Assembly: GCA_049611965.1 (NCBI GenBank)
Contig: JBMZBC010000006.1
Location: 1-64,000, forward strand
Reading direction: 5' to 3'
Source: UBA10364 sp049611965
Lineage (GTDB): Bacteria; Bacteroidota; Bacteroidia; Flavobacteriales; Schleiferiaceae
DNA: 64,000 nt
Shown here: piece after piece, positions 35,320 to 43,993 of the stretch
Layout: each line of letters starts with the position of its first letter
How positions within the stretch are numbered: position 1 is the first letter of the stretch
Position numbers and translations under genes: made by a program
The notes under the pieces: model-generated
What the model was told of the DNA's origin: nothing
The model's database searches: none
The model's input: the letters and a program-made list of their open reading frames with translations, nothing else

Positions 35320-35352
35320 AGCGATTTTGCCCTCGGAAGATAATCAATCGCT
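35320..35352. promoter_or_regulatory. 7-bp inverted repeat upstream of the sugar porter gene
   Basis: AGCGATT and AATCGCT, 19 bases apart, begin 8 bases before the porter start. It could be an operator or a leader hairpin; neither is proven. Confidence 0.3.
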
Positions 35353-35377
35353 GCTCATGCACAATACCTCGAAACTC

Positions 35378-36760
35378 CTAGAAAGTGGCAGAGAGTTCCT
35401 GCCACAGCGCCTTTTGCACGCCCAATTCGCGGGTAATATTAGCTGTTTGAATCAACGCCTTAGCATAATAGCTCGTACGTAGGTTGACTTTGATGAGTTC
35501 ACTATCGCCCAATTCCAGTTTGCGCTTTTCTGCTTCAAGTAGCAATCGAAGGCTTTCTTGATTTTTTAGACTCGCATTTAAGGCCACTTCTAGCTGAACA
35601 ATCCCCTCTGCGGCAGCACTCAAAGCGTTGTTCCAAGAGTTCTCTGTTTCGCTACGCTCTAATTGGAAGTTTTGCAACTGCAGATTTTGACTGCGCGAGT
35701 AACCGCGACCGGTACGCAAAAACAAAGGCATGTCCAGTTTTGCCTTTACTATACGGTTATTCGGGTCGTAATCTGCTGATGTTGGCAATTCTGAGAAGTT
35801 ACCAGGCATCAATACAGCACCACCTACAGCCACTTTAGGCTTGAGGTATTCCCGAGCTAGTTGGCGCTTCAATCTAAATTGCTCCTCCTTATTATCGTTG
35901 TATACATACAAGGGGTGCTCAGGGTCCAATTCCAAGGAAACGACTAGCTCCTGCATCACTGCCGTTGGTTTGCTTTCAGGCTTTAATAGCACAGGTTGAC
36001 CGTTAGACGACCATAGCCAGTTGCTCGCACCAAACATTGCTCTTATGGCCTTATTACGAGCCCTGAAGTAGTCCGTTTGCCAAGTGGTCAGCAGGGCACG
36101 TGCATCCAAGGTGTCGATGGCTGCTGCATCTCCTGCGTTGAATGCATTCATCGTAAAGTCATACACCTCACGGGCTGCTTCTACTGCACTCTCGTAAGCT
36201 GCGAGACCAGCATAAGCCTCGTACCACTTCCAATAGTCGCTCAATGCTTTGGCTAGGAGCTTATTGCGGTACAGCTGTGCTTCAGCTTCGGTCAAATCTA
36301 CTGCTGCCTTTGCAAGTCGCAGAGAAGTTCTACGCTCATCGGTCATTAAACCGTTACCTAGGTTGATCATACCGCCCACAGCAAAAAGACCTTCCTCAGG
36401 TAACTTGTTCTGCGGGTTAGTGTAAATCCCAGTGCTTGAATTCCAATCCACCTGAAGGTCAATAGGTGAGGCCGTTGGAAGTGCCAACTGAACGGCTGGT
36501 AGTTCGTAGTACAGTTCATCGTCGTACTCCTTGCTTGAGTAGTTGCCTACCAAGGTGGGGTCAAAAGCACCTCGCGCTTTGAGCAGTTCTGCTTTAGCAA
36601 TAGGAAGCCTGTTGCGCACAGATTGTAGCACCGGGTGGTTCTGATCCACCCACTGAACGAACTGCTCTGCACTAAGCTCTTGAGTACTAGGCATTGCCTC
36701 TGGAGCTTGTCCAAAGGCAACGATAGAAAGCAATAAAAAGAAGAAGGTGTTAATCCTCAT
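35378..36760 (-). CDS. TolC family outer membrane channel
   Basis: The 460-residue protein has a signal peptide (MRINTFFFLLLSIVAFGQ) and the duplicated long-helix pattern of TolC-like proteins (ELLKARGAFDPTLVGNYSS, RLAKAAVDLTEAEAQLYRNKL, LLLEAEKRKLELGDSELIKVN). It is the outer membrane tunnel for the upstream HlyD and ABC proteins. Its ATG shares one base with the stop of the HlyD gene. No terminator was seen downstream. Confidence 0.88.
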   Translation of the reverse strand: MRINTFFFLLLSIVAFGQAPEAMPSTQELSAEQFVQWVDQNHPVLQSVRNRLPIAKAELLKARGAFDPTLVGNYSSKEYDDELYYELPAVQLALPTASPIDLQVDWNSSTGIYTNPQNKLPEEGLFAVGGMINLGNGLMTDERRTSLRLAKAAVDLTEAEAQLYRNKLLAKALSDYWKWYEAYAGLAAYESAVEAAREVYDFTMNAFNAGDAAAIDTLDARALLTTWQTDYFRARNKAIRAMFGASNWLWSSNGQPVLLKPESKPTAVMQELVVSLELDPEHPLYVYNDNKEEQFRLKRQLAREYLKPKVAVGGAVLMPGNFSELPTSADYDPNNRIVKAKLDMPLFLRTGRGYSRSQNLQLQNFQLERSETENSWNNALSAAAEGIVQLEVALNASLKNQESLRLLLEAEKRKLELGDSELIKVNLRTSYYAKALIQTANITRELGVQKALWQELSATF

Positions 36761-38118
36761 TATTTCACTTTTACTTTAGGTTTTTCGAGCGATTCCTTCG
36801 CTTGAATCGGCTCATAATAGTCCGGTGGGAAAGAGTTGAATTGACGCCAGATTTCGTACCAAACCGGCACGTTGTTCAATAGTGCAATTCCACGCGCACC
36901 GGTGCCGGCTCTCATATTCTCCGGCCATTGCTCGCTTGGTGCTACAAGAATTCGGTATTTCCCATTCTCATTGGTCACTTGATCGACAGCAACAACCTCA
37001 CCGTCAAAGGTTCCGTAACTGGTATTTGGCCATCCCCTAAAAACGATGGCAGGCCAACCGTCAAATTGGAACATTACCTTGCTTCCTTCGTGAATCAAAG
37101 GCATGTCAATAGGACTGATGTACAGCTCAACCGCTAGCTCGTACGAGGTAGGTACAATAGTGGCCAGTGCTGTTCCTTCCTTCACTGACTCACCTAATCC
37201 TTGCGTCTTTACTTTAGCAAGCTTACCGCTCTGTGGTGCGATAATGTAATAGTAACCTGCGCGCACCTGCAATGAAGCAAGTTTGTTCTTGTTCTTCGCT
37301 AGGTCTGCTTGTGCCGCTGCAGCGTTGCTTTTGGCCGTTGCAAGATCACTTTGTGCTTTACTAATCTTCTCCAAGTACGCGTTGGCGTTGTTCGCCAGCT
37401 CGAGGGTAACGTCCAAAAGCTTGTTTTGGCTTGTTTCCCACTTACCAAGAGCCTGCTCTGTAGTAGCTTGCTGTTGTGCGAGCTTCACTCTGTACTGCTC
37501 TACATCGGTACGAGATTTCAAGCCTTGCACTAGCAATTTATCGTAACGCTTTGCTTGGGTTTGTGCAACGTCTAAATTCATCTTTTGCGAATAGTAGTTG
37601 GTACTATCGGCTGCGGCTGCAGCACGCGCTGCATTTTTCTGGTACGACAAGCTCTGTGCGTTTACACCTTGATTGGTACGTAACGTTGCAATGAGCTCCT
37701 CAAGAGCTTCTACTTTCGCGTTATAACCAGCAAGGGCATCAACTTTAGCATCTACCTGCTCTTGGGTTCTTTGGATTACCTCTGGATCCAGGAATTCATT
37801 TTTAATTTCCTGTAATCGAGCAATGGTATCCCCGGCGCTAACAACATCACCTTCTTGCTTGTACCACTCGGCAACCTGACCGGCAATCTGTGCTTGGATC
37901 TCACTTGGACGCTGCTCAGGACGCAGCATAGTTACCTGGCCCTTGCCCTGGATGTTCTGTGTCCAAGGAAGGAATAAGGCCAACAAACTCACTACCGCTA
38001 TAATGGTGAAGCGACGCTTGATTTTTGGTCCAATGAATGGGTTACCCAATTGATCAAAACTCTTGTAACGAGTTGGATCAATTCTGTCTGAAATAATTTG
38101 TCTTGATAATTTCAGCAT
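36760..38118 (-). CDS. HlyD family membrane fusion protein
   Basis: The 452-residue adaptor has one membrane segment (about residues 36-54, FTIIAVVSLLALFLPW), two biotinyl-lipoyl-like halves around a long coiled coil (about 105-290, rich in Ala, Gln and Lys), and a beta-barrel end. It spans the periplasm between the ABC protein and TolC. It starts 4 bases after the ABC gene stop and overlaps the TolC gene by one base. Confidence 0.9.
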   Translation of the reverse strand: MLKLSRQIISDRIDPTRYKSFDQLGNPFIGPKIKRRFTIIAVVSLLALFLPWTQNIQGKGQVTMLRPEQRPSEIQAQIAGQVAEWYKQEGDVVSAGDTIARLQEIKNEFLDPEVIQRTQEQVDAKVDALAGYNAKVEALEELIATLRTNQGVNAQSLSYQKNAARAAAAADSTNYYSQKMNLDVAQTQAKRYDKLLVQGLKSRTDVEQYRVKLAQQQATTEQALGKWETSQNKLLDVTLELANNANAYLEKISKAQSDLATAKSNAAAAQADLAKNKNKLASLQVRAGYYYIIAPQSGKLAKVKTQGLGESVKEGTALATIVPTSYELAVELYISPIDMPLIHEGSKVMFQFDGWPAIVFRGWPNTSYGTFDGEVVAVDQVTNENGKYRILVAPSEQWPENMRAGTGARGIALLNNVPVWYEIWRQFNSFPPDYYEPIQAKESLEKPKVKVK

Positions 38119-38122
38119 GGTA

Positions 38123-39763
38123 TTAAAGTTTAATCGTTTGTGTACTGTGTGAGCATACTACATCTAAGTTCGAGGCAGCAACCAATGTCCACGGTTGTTT
38201 TTCATCCCAGATGAAGTCAATAATGGCCTTTCTCTCCTTAGGGTCGAAAAGGTGGAAGACATCATCTACCAAGAGTAATCTCGGTCGTGTGATGATCGCT
38301 CTTGCCAGCAAGATTCTCTCAATGAGGGAACTTGATAATGGGATGGCCGTTGGTCCAACAGGAGTCTCATAGCCCATTGGAAGACTCATGATAAAGTTCT
38401 TGAGTCCAAGACCGTTTACCGCCCACTCGACATCACTAAGCTCGATTTCCGGGCGTCCTAATGTGATGTTTTCCAGTAGGGTGCCTTCGAATAGGTTCTC
38501 GCTCAAAAAGCAATCACCAATGTTGTAACGAAGGTCTGCCGTGTTCAAGTTACCCGCAGTTTGGCCGTTATAGCTCACGGTACCACTGGTCGCCTCGTAC
38601 TGTGCAGAAAGTAGTCGAAGCAACGTAGATTTCCCCGAGCCGTTAGGTCCGGTAATCACTACACGAGCACCACTTTTGATAGATATGTTGAGGTCTTTTA
38701 AAATATCTAGCTTACCGTCTTGAGATGTGTAGGTAACACCTTTAAGGTCAATCGATGCACCCATACCGGTATCGATATCACTGAACATAATGACGCCCTG
38801 GTCTTCCTCTAGAGGAATGTCCGTTACACGACTTATTTTTTCCACCGCAGTAAGTACGTCGTATATAGGCTCCATGGTCAAGATTAACTTTTCCGCAGAG
38901 TTTACAATCAAAATGATGACAATTTCAGAGGCTACGAATTGACCAATATTAATCTCATTTTCGATAACGAGCAATCCGCCAATTACTAATAGTCCCAGTG
39001 TCACTAAAGCCTTGAAGGCTACGATGTTTGAGAACTGGAAAATCAAGGTCTTCCAGTGCTTTTTTCTATGCTTCAAGTACGATTGCACTAATCCGTCTGT
39101 CTTCTCTAGGGGCAATTCAGTGTGGCCTGCACGCTTAAAAGTGTCCATCGTTCTTGCGATCTCCTGTAGCCAGTGCGCAACGCGGTACTTGTACGTACTC
39201 TCTTGTAAACTACTTTCAAGACCTCTAGGTCCTGTGTAGTACAAGATCGCAGTCAACAACAGAATGAGTGCCACGCCGAAAGTGATGAAGAACGGGTGGT
39301 AGGTACTCAATAAAATGAGACCGATGATAATCTGAATGGCTGAAGAGCTGAAGTCCATGAGGAGCTTTGGTAAACCCTTCTGGATGTTCAGTGTATCAAA
39401 GAATTTATTTATCATCTCTGGTGGATAGAAACCACGGATACTCGAGCTCTGGAACCTCGGTATACGGTAGGTGAACTCGAATGCTGCACGAGTGAAAATG
39501 CGCTGCTGGATGATTTCTGTAATACTCAATTGCATCACCTGCAGGATACCACCAACGATGACACCTATGGTAACAATGGCACTCAATATGATCCAGTTAA
39601 TACTTACTGTACCTGCCTGGATAAGGCCGATAATAGCTTGAATACCAAGAGGTAGTGTCAGTGATACCAACGAATAGAAGATGGAATAAGCATACAAATA
39701 GAGAATGTCTCTCTTGTCCACAGAGAGCATCGCTAAGAGCTTTTGAAATGGATGTTTATTCAT
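38123..39763 (-). CDS. ABC exporter half transporter with degenerate ATPase
   Basis: The 546-residue protein has a type I exporter membrane domain (about residues 20-300) and a nucleotide-binding domain. Walker A is intact (GPNGSGKST, 372-380). The other motifs are not: the Q-loop Gln is missing (GDCFLSENLF), the signature reads LSSSL (476-480) in place of LSGGQ, the Walker B pair is Asp500-Asp501 in place of Asp-Glu, and the H-loop has Asn532 (AASN) where His is expected. There is no C39 peptidase domain. It overlaps the tetR stop by 8 bases and leads a TetR-ABC-HlyD-TolC unit, resembling a type I secretion system without an evident cargo gene. Confidence 0.85.
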   Translation of the reverse strand: MNKHPFQKLLAMLSVDKRDILYLYAYSIFYSLVSLTLPLGIQAIIGLIQAGTVSINWIILSAIVTIGVIVGGILQVMQLSITEIIQQRIFTRAAFEFTYRIPRFQSSSIRGFYPPEMINKFFDTLNIQKGLPKLLMDFSSSAIQIIIGLILLSTYHPFFITFGVALILLLTAILYYTGPRGLESSLQESTYKYRVAHWLQEIARTMDTFKRAGHTELPLEKTDGLVQSYLKHRKKHWKTLIFQFSNIVAFKALVTLGLLVIGGLLVIENEINIGQFVASEIVIILIVNSAEKLILTMEPIYDVLTAVEKISRVTDIPLEEDQGVIMFSDIDTGMGASIDLKGVTYTSQDGKLDILKDLNISIKSGARVVITGPNGSGKSTLLRLLSAQYEATSGTVSYNGQTAGNLNTADLRYNIGDCFLSENLFEGTLLENITLGRPEIELSDVEWAVNGLGLKNFIMSLPMGYETPVGPTAIPLSSSLIERILLARAIITRPRLLLVDDVFHLFDPKERKAIIDFIWDEKQPWTLVAASNLDVVCSHSTQTIKL

Positions 39764-40427
39764 CGTTACTTATGGTTTTTAATGTCAATTCAGTTAAAAA
39801 ATCTATAATGTCCTCACAACCGGCCTTGGCATCTGACAAACGCGGTAGATGTTTAACAAAGAACTGCTGGCTTTGTGCAGCAGAAATGATCGTTGAGAAC
39901 AAGCTGTGCGGAAATTTGTACTCAGGGTTTATTTGCAATGCAATCATGGTTAAGATATCGCAAATGCGGTTGTACCCGTGGAAGTAACCTTCTTTGTTCT
40001 CCACATCTACTTCTTTTGTTAAATAGATTTTTGGATACTCTGCAACAACGATACGCTGAAGGGTTCCTTCGTTGATGTGTGGGATACGCGCATCTTGATC
40101 CATTGGAGCGACAAGCAGTTGAACAGCGCGTTTGAGTTTGTTCTCGGGGCTGTTGAGTACAATAAACTCTTGGGCCAATTTTACTTCAAGCCATCCCCAG
40201 TACCAGTTGATCAGGTACGCCAATAGTTGATGCTTGTTCTGGAAATACCGGTAAACACTAGCCTCTGTGCTTTCAATAGCCGTAGCAATCTTCTTGAACG
40301 TCAACTGCTCATAGCCCATCTGCTCCATGAGTTCAATACTCTTAGAGAGGATGCGCTTGCCCAAATCCGTTTCTTCAGGATTCTTCTGGTACAGCTTGTG
40401 ACTAACAGTAATGTTCAGTACGTTCAT
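39756..40427 (-). CDS. TetR/AcrR family regulator
   Basis: The 223-residue protein has an N-terminal TetR helix-turn-helix (LTFKKIATAIESTEASVYRYFQNKHQLL, about residues 41-68) and a helical ligand domain. It overlaps the ABC exporter gene by 8 bases and most likely represses its own operon. Two palindromes lie directly upstream. The inducer is unknown. Confidence 0.9.
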   Translation of the reverse strand: MNVLNITVSHKLYQKNPEETDLGKRILSKSIELMEQMGYEQLTFKKIATAIESTEASVYRYFQNKHQLLAYLINWYWGWLEVKLAQEFIVLNSPENKLKRAVQLLVAPMDQDARIPHINEGTLQRIVVAEYPKIYLTKEVDVENKEGYFHGYNRICDILTMIALQINPEYKFPHSLFSTIISAAQSQQFFVKHLPRLSDAKAGCEDIIDFLTELTLKTISNDE

Positions 40428-40442
40428 AATATTTAAACTACA

Positions 40443-40485
40443 GCTAAATAATTGTTTAGCAATGCGAATATAATAGTATTACTAT
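40443..40485. promoter_or_regulatory. Two palindromes upstream of tetR, candidate operators
   Basis: An 18-bp inverted repeat GCTAAATAATTGTTTAGC with one mismatch (40443-40460) lies 16-33 bases before the tetR start. A perfect 13-bp palindrome ATAGTATTACTAT (40473-40485) lies 12 bases further out. TetR proteins normally bind such sites to repress their own operon. The region is AT-rich and has no exact TAnnTTTG element. Confidence 0.5.
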
Positions 40486-40528
40486 CATTAACAAAAACAA
40501 ATTTTCATATTCTCCACATAAGAGAGGC

Positions 40529-41707
40529 TTATGATAATAGTTTTACTAGTGCTTTTTTCAGTTTAGCCTCATCCAATTCTTTGATCGGAAAGCCCAGGGG
40601 GCCCATGCCTGCTTCATGCACTAAACGTTTCCATAGGAATTGGTCGGCAATGTGTGGAATGATTAATTGCCTCTTATTAAAGCGCAACGCGCTGTGAGTA
40701 GTCCCAGAACCGCCGTGGTGAACGACAGCCCTTACTTTCTTGAATAGCCAATCGAAGGGCACATTATCGACAACAAAGGCCCATGAGGGCAGCTGCTCTT
40801 CAATTTCAATACCGCCCCAGCTTTTGTTGATGATTACGGGTATCTCTAACTCACCACAAACTTTCAGAATAATACGTCCAATCTCTTTTGGTCTGCCGTT
40901 GATCATAGAGCCGAAACCAATGTATAATGGTTCAGGATGGTTTTCTAGAAAATCAGATAGTGCGGAGGACGGTTTCCAATGCTGGGTTTTGTTGCGTTCC
41001 CTGAACTTGGTAATACTCGCCTGTTCTGGCCAGTATTCCGGTTGTGGAAATAGGGTATTGGAAATGGCATACTCTACAGGAAGCTTCTTTAATAAGAATT
41101 CTTTGAGCTCCGCCTTCTTCAATGCATTAATGCCCCATTCTTTAACTACCGGATTGGCGTATCCAAGTATAGCCTGATTGATCAGCGCATAATTTGCGAT
41201 GCTATAGGTCCAGCGGTTCCATCTCTTGCCCCTAGGTTTTCCGAAGCCAATGGACGGCTCATGATCTACCGCGTGTAGCATGCAAGGAACAGGACTGAGC
41301 ATACGAATCTTTCGATCCATTCGAAGTGCAGCTATCACCGGGTAAATGCATTTGATATGGTGAATGATTCGATCGGGCTTAAAGACTTCGTCAGCCTTGC
41401 GCTGGTCTTTGATGAGCTGTTGCTGTATAGATTTGGTGCTACGCATCAGCTTTAGAATAGTGCCAATTCTGCTCCATCCAGAACCTATTTGTCCTGTAAT
41501 CTTCTTAACCTCAGGATCTTCCATGAGCGCCAAGAAATCAGCGGTCATTGGATAGAATAGAGGGCTGACCTCTTTAGCAAGATTCTCAAATTGTGCGGGC
41601 ATGCAGAAGGCTACCTCGTGGCCTGAATCTATAAGCTCTTCGCCAAGAGCAAGAAAGGGTTCCATATCTCCACGGGACCCCAAAGACATGAGTAAAACCT
41701 TATCCAT
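40529..41707 (-). CDS. GT1 (UDP-glucuronosyl/glucosyl-type) glycosyltransferase
   Basis: The 392-residue GT-B enzyme opens with LLMSLGSRGDMEPFLALGEEL, the acceptor-side start of sterol and macrolide glycosyltransferases, and has the donor-binding motif HHGGSGTTHSALRFNK followed by PHIADQFLW. It transfers a sugar from a UDP- or TDP-sugar to a small lipophilic acceptor. It overlaps the SulP gene end by 8 bases and precedes tetR by 101 bases. Confidence 0.85.
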   Translation of the reverse strand: MDKVLLMSLGSRGDMEPFLALGEELIDSGHEVAFCMPAQFENLAKEVSPLFYPMTADFLALMEDPEVKKITGQIGSGWSRIGTILKLMRSTKSIQQQLIKDQRKADEVFKPDRIIHHIKCIYPVIAALRMDRKIRMLSPVPCMLHAVDHEPSIGFGKPRGKRWNRWTYSIANYALINQAILGYANPVVKEWGINALKKAELKEFLLKKLPVEYAISNTLFPQPEYWPEQASITKFRERNKTQHWKPSSALSDFLENHPEPLYIGFGSMINGRPKEIGRIILKVCGELEIPVIINKSWGGIEIEEQLPSWAFVVDNVPFDWLFKKVRAVVHHGGSGTTHSALRFNKRQLIIPHIADQFLWKRLVHEAGMGPLGFPIKELDEAKLKKALVKLLS

Positions 41708-43274
41708 TTTTTCTTGTGCGCTCCGATTGCTCGTGTGAAGTGGCAGGTACTAACTCTTCTAAACCTGAAAATTCTAAAGTTTTGCCATCCACAATAGCAG
41801 CTTTCTGCAATGCTTGCAGGTGAGCAATAGTCGTGTGATCCAGGAAAGTAGTAGTGGCAAAATTCAGAATAACAAGCTCTGATTCAGTTAGCGCTTTGTC
41901 GATCCGTTTTTTCAAACCTAAGTAGTTAGAAAAAGTATATGCACCGTTCAAATGAAGCACGTTCGAGGAGGTGGTGATGTTCGTTGCAAACAGCTTGGAA
42001 ATGCTGACTTTACCAATGATAAGTAACAAATAGTTGCATAAAATCCCTACGCCAATACCAATGATAAGGTCCGTCGCAAGCACGGCGAGTAGGGTGGTTA
42101 CAAAAACGATAATTTCAGTGCTACCTATCTTGTACATGTGAACAAATTCCTTGGGCGAAGCCAAGCGAAATCCTGTGAAAACGAGCATTGCTGCAAGTGC
42201 GGACAGAGGGATAAGTTCAATTATAGAACTTGCTACTAATAGAAAGACCAGAAGGAATGCACCATGGAAGAAGTTGGCCCATTGTGTTTTCCCGCCATTA
42301 TTAACATTAGCTGAGGATCGAACGATCTCGCTAATCATAGGTAAGCCTCCAATCAGCGCTGCAAGTGATGAGCTTGACCCCATGGCCAACAAGTCCTTGT
42401 CGAGGTTCGATTTACGCTGGTACGGGTCGAGAGCGTCCACTGCTTTTGCACTCAGAAGACTTTCAATAGCGGCCACCAGGGCTATGCCAATAACGGCCGA
42501 CCAGAAAGCGCCCTCGGCAATCTTTGAAAAACTCGGCAGTGTAAAACCATCACTTCCGAATAAGTCTTTTGGCATTTGAACCAAGGCCAGCTTGTCTGTG
42601 CCGAAATATTGCGCCATTGCGATAGTAACAATCATCACCCACATTGGTGCAGGTACGGCTTTAATTGGAGTCCAATTTATTTTCGGATGCACCATCAAGA
42701 TGAGTATAGTGGCAATGGCGATAATTGCAGCATAAGTGTTTGTCTGAAGCAAGGCATTTGGGATTTGCGTAGCGGTCTCAAGTATGCTCGCTTTTTCTGG
42801 CTGAACACCAATGGCAGGAAAAAACTGTTTGATCATTATGATTACACCTATAGCTGCAAGCATTCCGTGTACGGCTGCAGAAGGAAAGAAATCTCCAACC
42901 TTACCAACTTTGAGTAGGCCAAATAGTGCCATGATGGCTCCTGCCACAACAATAGCGCCTAGCGTATGAGGATAACCGGCGTATCCAGATTCTACTCCAG
43001 CTCCACCAAGTCCTTCGGCAGCTCCTAAAATCACGACAATGAGGCCTGCGGCAGGTCCGGAAATCGTAACAAATGTCCCTGAAATTCTAGAACCGATAAG
43101 TCCACCAACAATGGCTGTGATTAAACCAGCGAGTGGTGGTACTCCTGAAGCGATGGCAATTCCTAAACAAAGCGGTAATGCGATCAATGAGACGCTAAAT
43201 CCTGAGGATAGGTCGTCTTTGAAATGGGCTTTTAATCCAGCAAAACCAGTTTTCGGCATTGTCGATTTATCCAT
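41700..43274 (-). CDS. SulP family anion transporter with STAS domain
   Basis: Starting at the ATG at 43274 (MDKSTMPKTGF) the protein has 524 residues: the SulP membrane core with SLIALPLCLGIAIASGVPP, a helix-rich centre, and a C-terminal STAS domain from about residue 425. It transports sulfate, bicarbonate or a related anion; the substrate is not set by sequence. The frame is open to 43301, and a start at 43259 is also possible, so the first residues are uncertain. It is the start of a tandem with the GT1 gene (8-base overlap). Confidence 0.88.
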   Translation of the reverse strand: MDKSTMPKTGFAGLKAHFKDDLSSGFSVSLIALPLCLGIAIASGVPPLAGLITAIVGGLIGSRISGTFVTISGPAAGLIVVILGAAEGLGGAGVESGYAGYPHTLGAIVVAGAIMALFGLLKVGKVGDFFPSAAVHGMLAAIGVIIMIKQFFPAIGVQPEKASILETATQIPNALLQTNTYAAIIAIATILILMVHPKINWTPIKAVPAPMWVMIVTIAMAQYFGTDKLALVQMPKDLFGSDGFTLPSFSKIAEGAFWSAVIGIALVAAIESLLSAKAVDALDPYQRKSNLDKDLLAMGSSSSLAALIGGLPMISEIVRSSANVNNGGKTQWANFFHGAFLLVFLLVASSIIELIPLSALAAMLVFTGFRLASPKEFVHMYKIGSTEIIVFVTTLLAVLATDLIIGIGVGILCNYLLLIIGKVSISKLFATNITTSSNVLHLNGAYTFSNYLGLKKRIDKALTESELVILNFATTTFLDHTTIAHLQALQKAAIVDGKTLEFSGLEELVPATSHEQSERTRKNG

Positions 43275-43477
43275 GGTGTTTCGGTGCTTTTGTGCCTCCA
43301 TTCCAGGAAGCCAATTTTATCTTGGAATTAAATGTAATTCGAAATGTTGAGAGATTCTTGGTTCTGATCCATTCGAAGAATCTGAAAACCAGCTAATGGT
43401 TTATAAATGTTGGGATTACTGCGTGTATAAATATTGAAGCGTGCCGAGATAAGTGGCACTTATGAATAGACACCAAG

Positions 43478-43508
43478 AAAAAGCCAACCCAAGTTATGGG
43501 CTGGCTTT
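43478..43508 (-). terminator. Terminator of tmRNA
   Basis: Read on the minus strand, an AGCCAGCCC/GGGTTGGCT stem (one G-U pair, seven-base loop) is followed by a run of Ts, about 22 bases after the tmRNA 3' end. Confidence 0.8.
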
Positions 43509-43529
43509 GTTCTCTTTTGAATCACCAAG

Positions 43530-43926
43530 TGGAGTCGGCGGGAATCGAACCCGCGTCCAAACAAGGAAGCCTGAGGCTTTCTACATGTTTATCTTATGAT
43601 TAGGTTTTCGACCAATCTCTGAGCACAAGCACCCTAATCATGGCTTAGCCTCTAAACTTGAACTGGCCCGCGAGGCGAGAGCCAATTGCATTCCTGAATT
43701 TTCCACACCTCGTGATCAAGCGCCTCAGGACGGGGGCTCTTGCGAGATGTTCAGCTCCTATACCTTGTATAGGATTAGCATAATCGACATCCTGTCAGAT
43801 TAAGCGGCCAAAGCGTAAGATTCTTCGCCAGTTATAAAAAGTGAAGCGGTGTATTAACGAGCTGCCCCTTCCGCGCTCGACATGCTTACATCAACCTTCG
43901 GCCTGCTGTCAAAACCAGTCGACCCC
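43530..43926 (-). ncRNA. ssrA: tmRNA (ssrA)
   Basis: The 397-nt gene begins GGGGUCGACUGG... and ends with the tRNA-like TpsiC arm (GGTTCGATTCC) and acceptor strand CGACTCC plus discriminator A. The 7-bp acceptor stem pairs GGGGUCG with CGACUCC (one G-U). CCA is not encoded and must be added. The tag reading frame at 43829-43800 is GGC GAA GAA TCT TAC GCT TTG GCC GCT TAA, giving GEESYALAA after the tRNA-borne alanine. It releases stalled ribosomes with SmpB. The gene overlaps the unused 5' extension of the frame of the next plus-strand gene. Confidence 0.95.
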
Positions 43927-43937
43927 GATGTTGGGGG

Positions 43938-43945
43938 CAAAGATA
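43938..43945 (-). promoter_or_regulatory. -7 element TATCTTTG of ssrA
   Basis: An exact TAnnTTTG match on the minus strand whose last base lies 12 bases from the tmRNA 5' end, close to the expected -7 distance. Confidence 0.65.
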
Positions 43946-43993
43946 AGCACATTCTATGCCAATATTCAGTACAGTTGGACTAACTTGGTGCGT

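Noticed and set aside
43530..43605. A tRNA-like 3' half as a separate tRNA gene
   Set aside because: The matching acceptor strand lies about 390 bases away at 43926 and a tag reading frame lies between, so it is the 3' part of tmRNA.
43841..43993. Longer N terminus for the alanine-dehydrogenase-like gene
   Set aside because: The extension runs antisense through the tmRNA gene and its promoter, and homologues begin at MKIGLLREG (43994).
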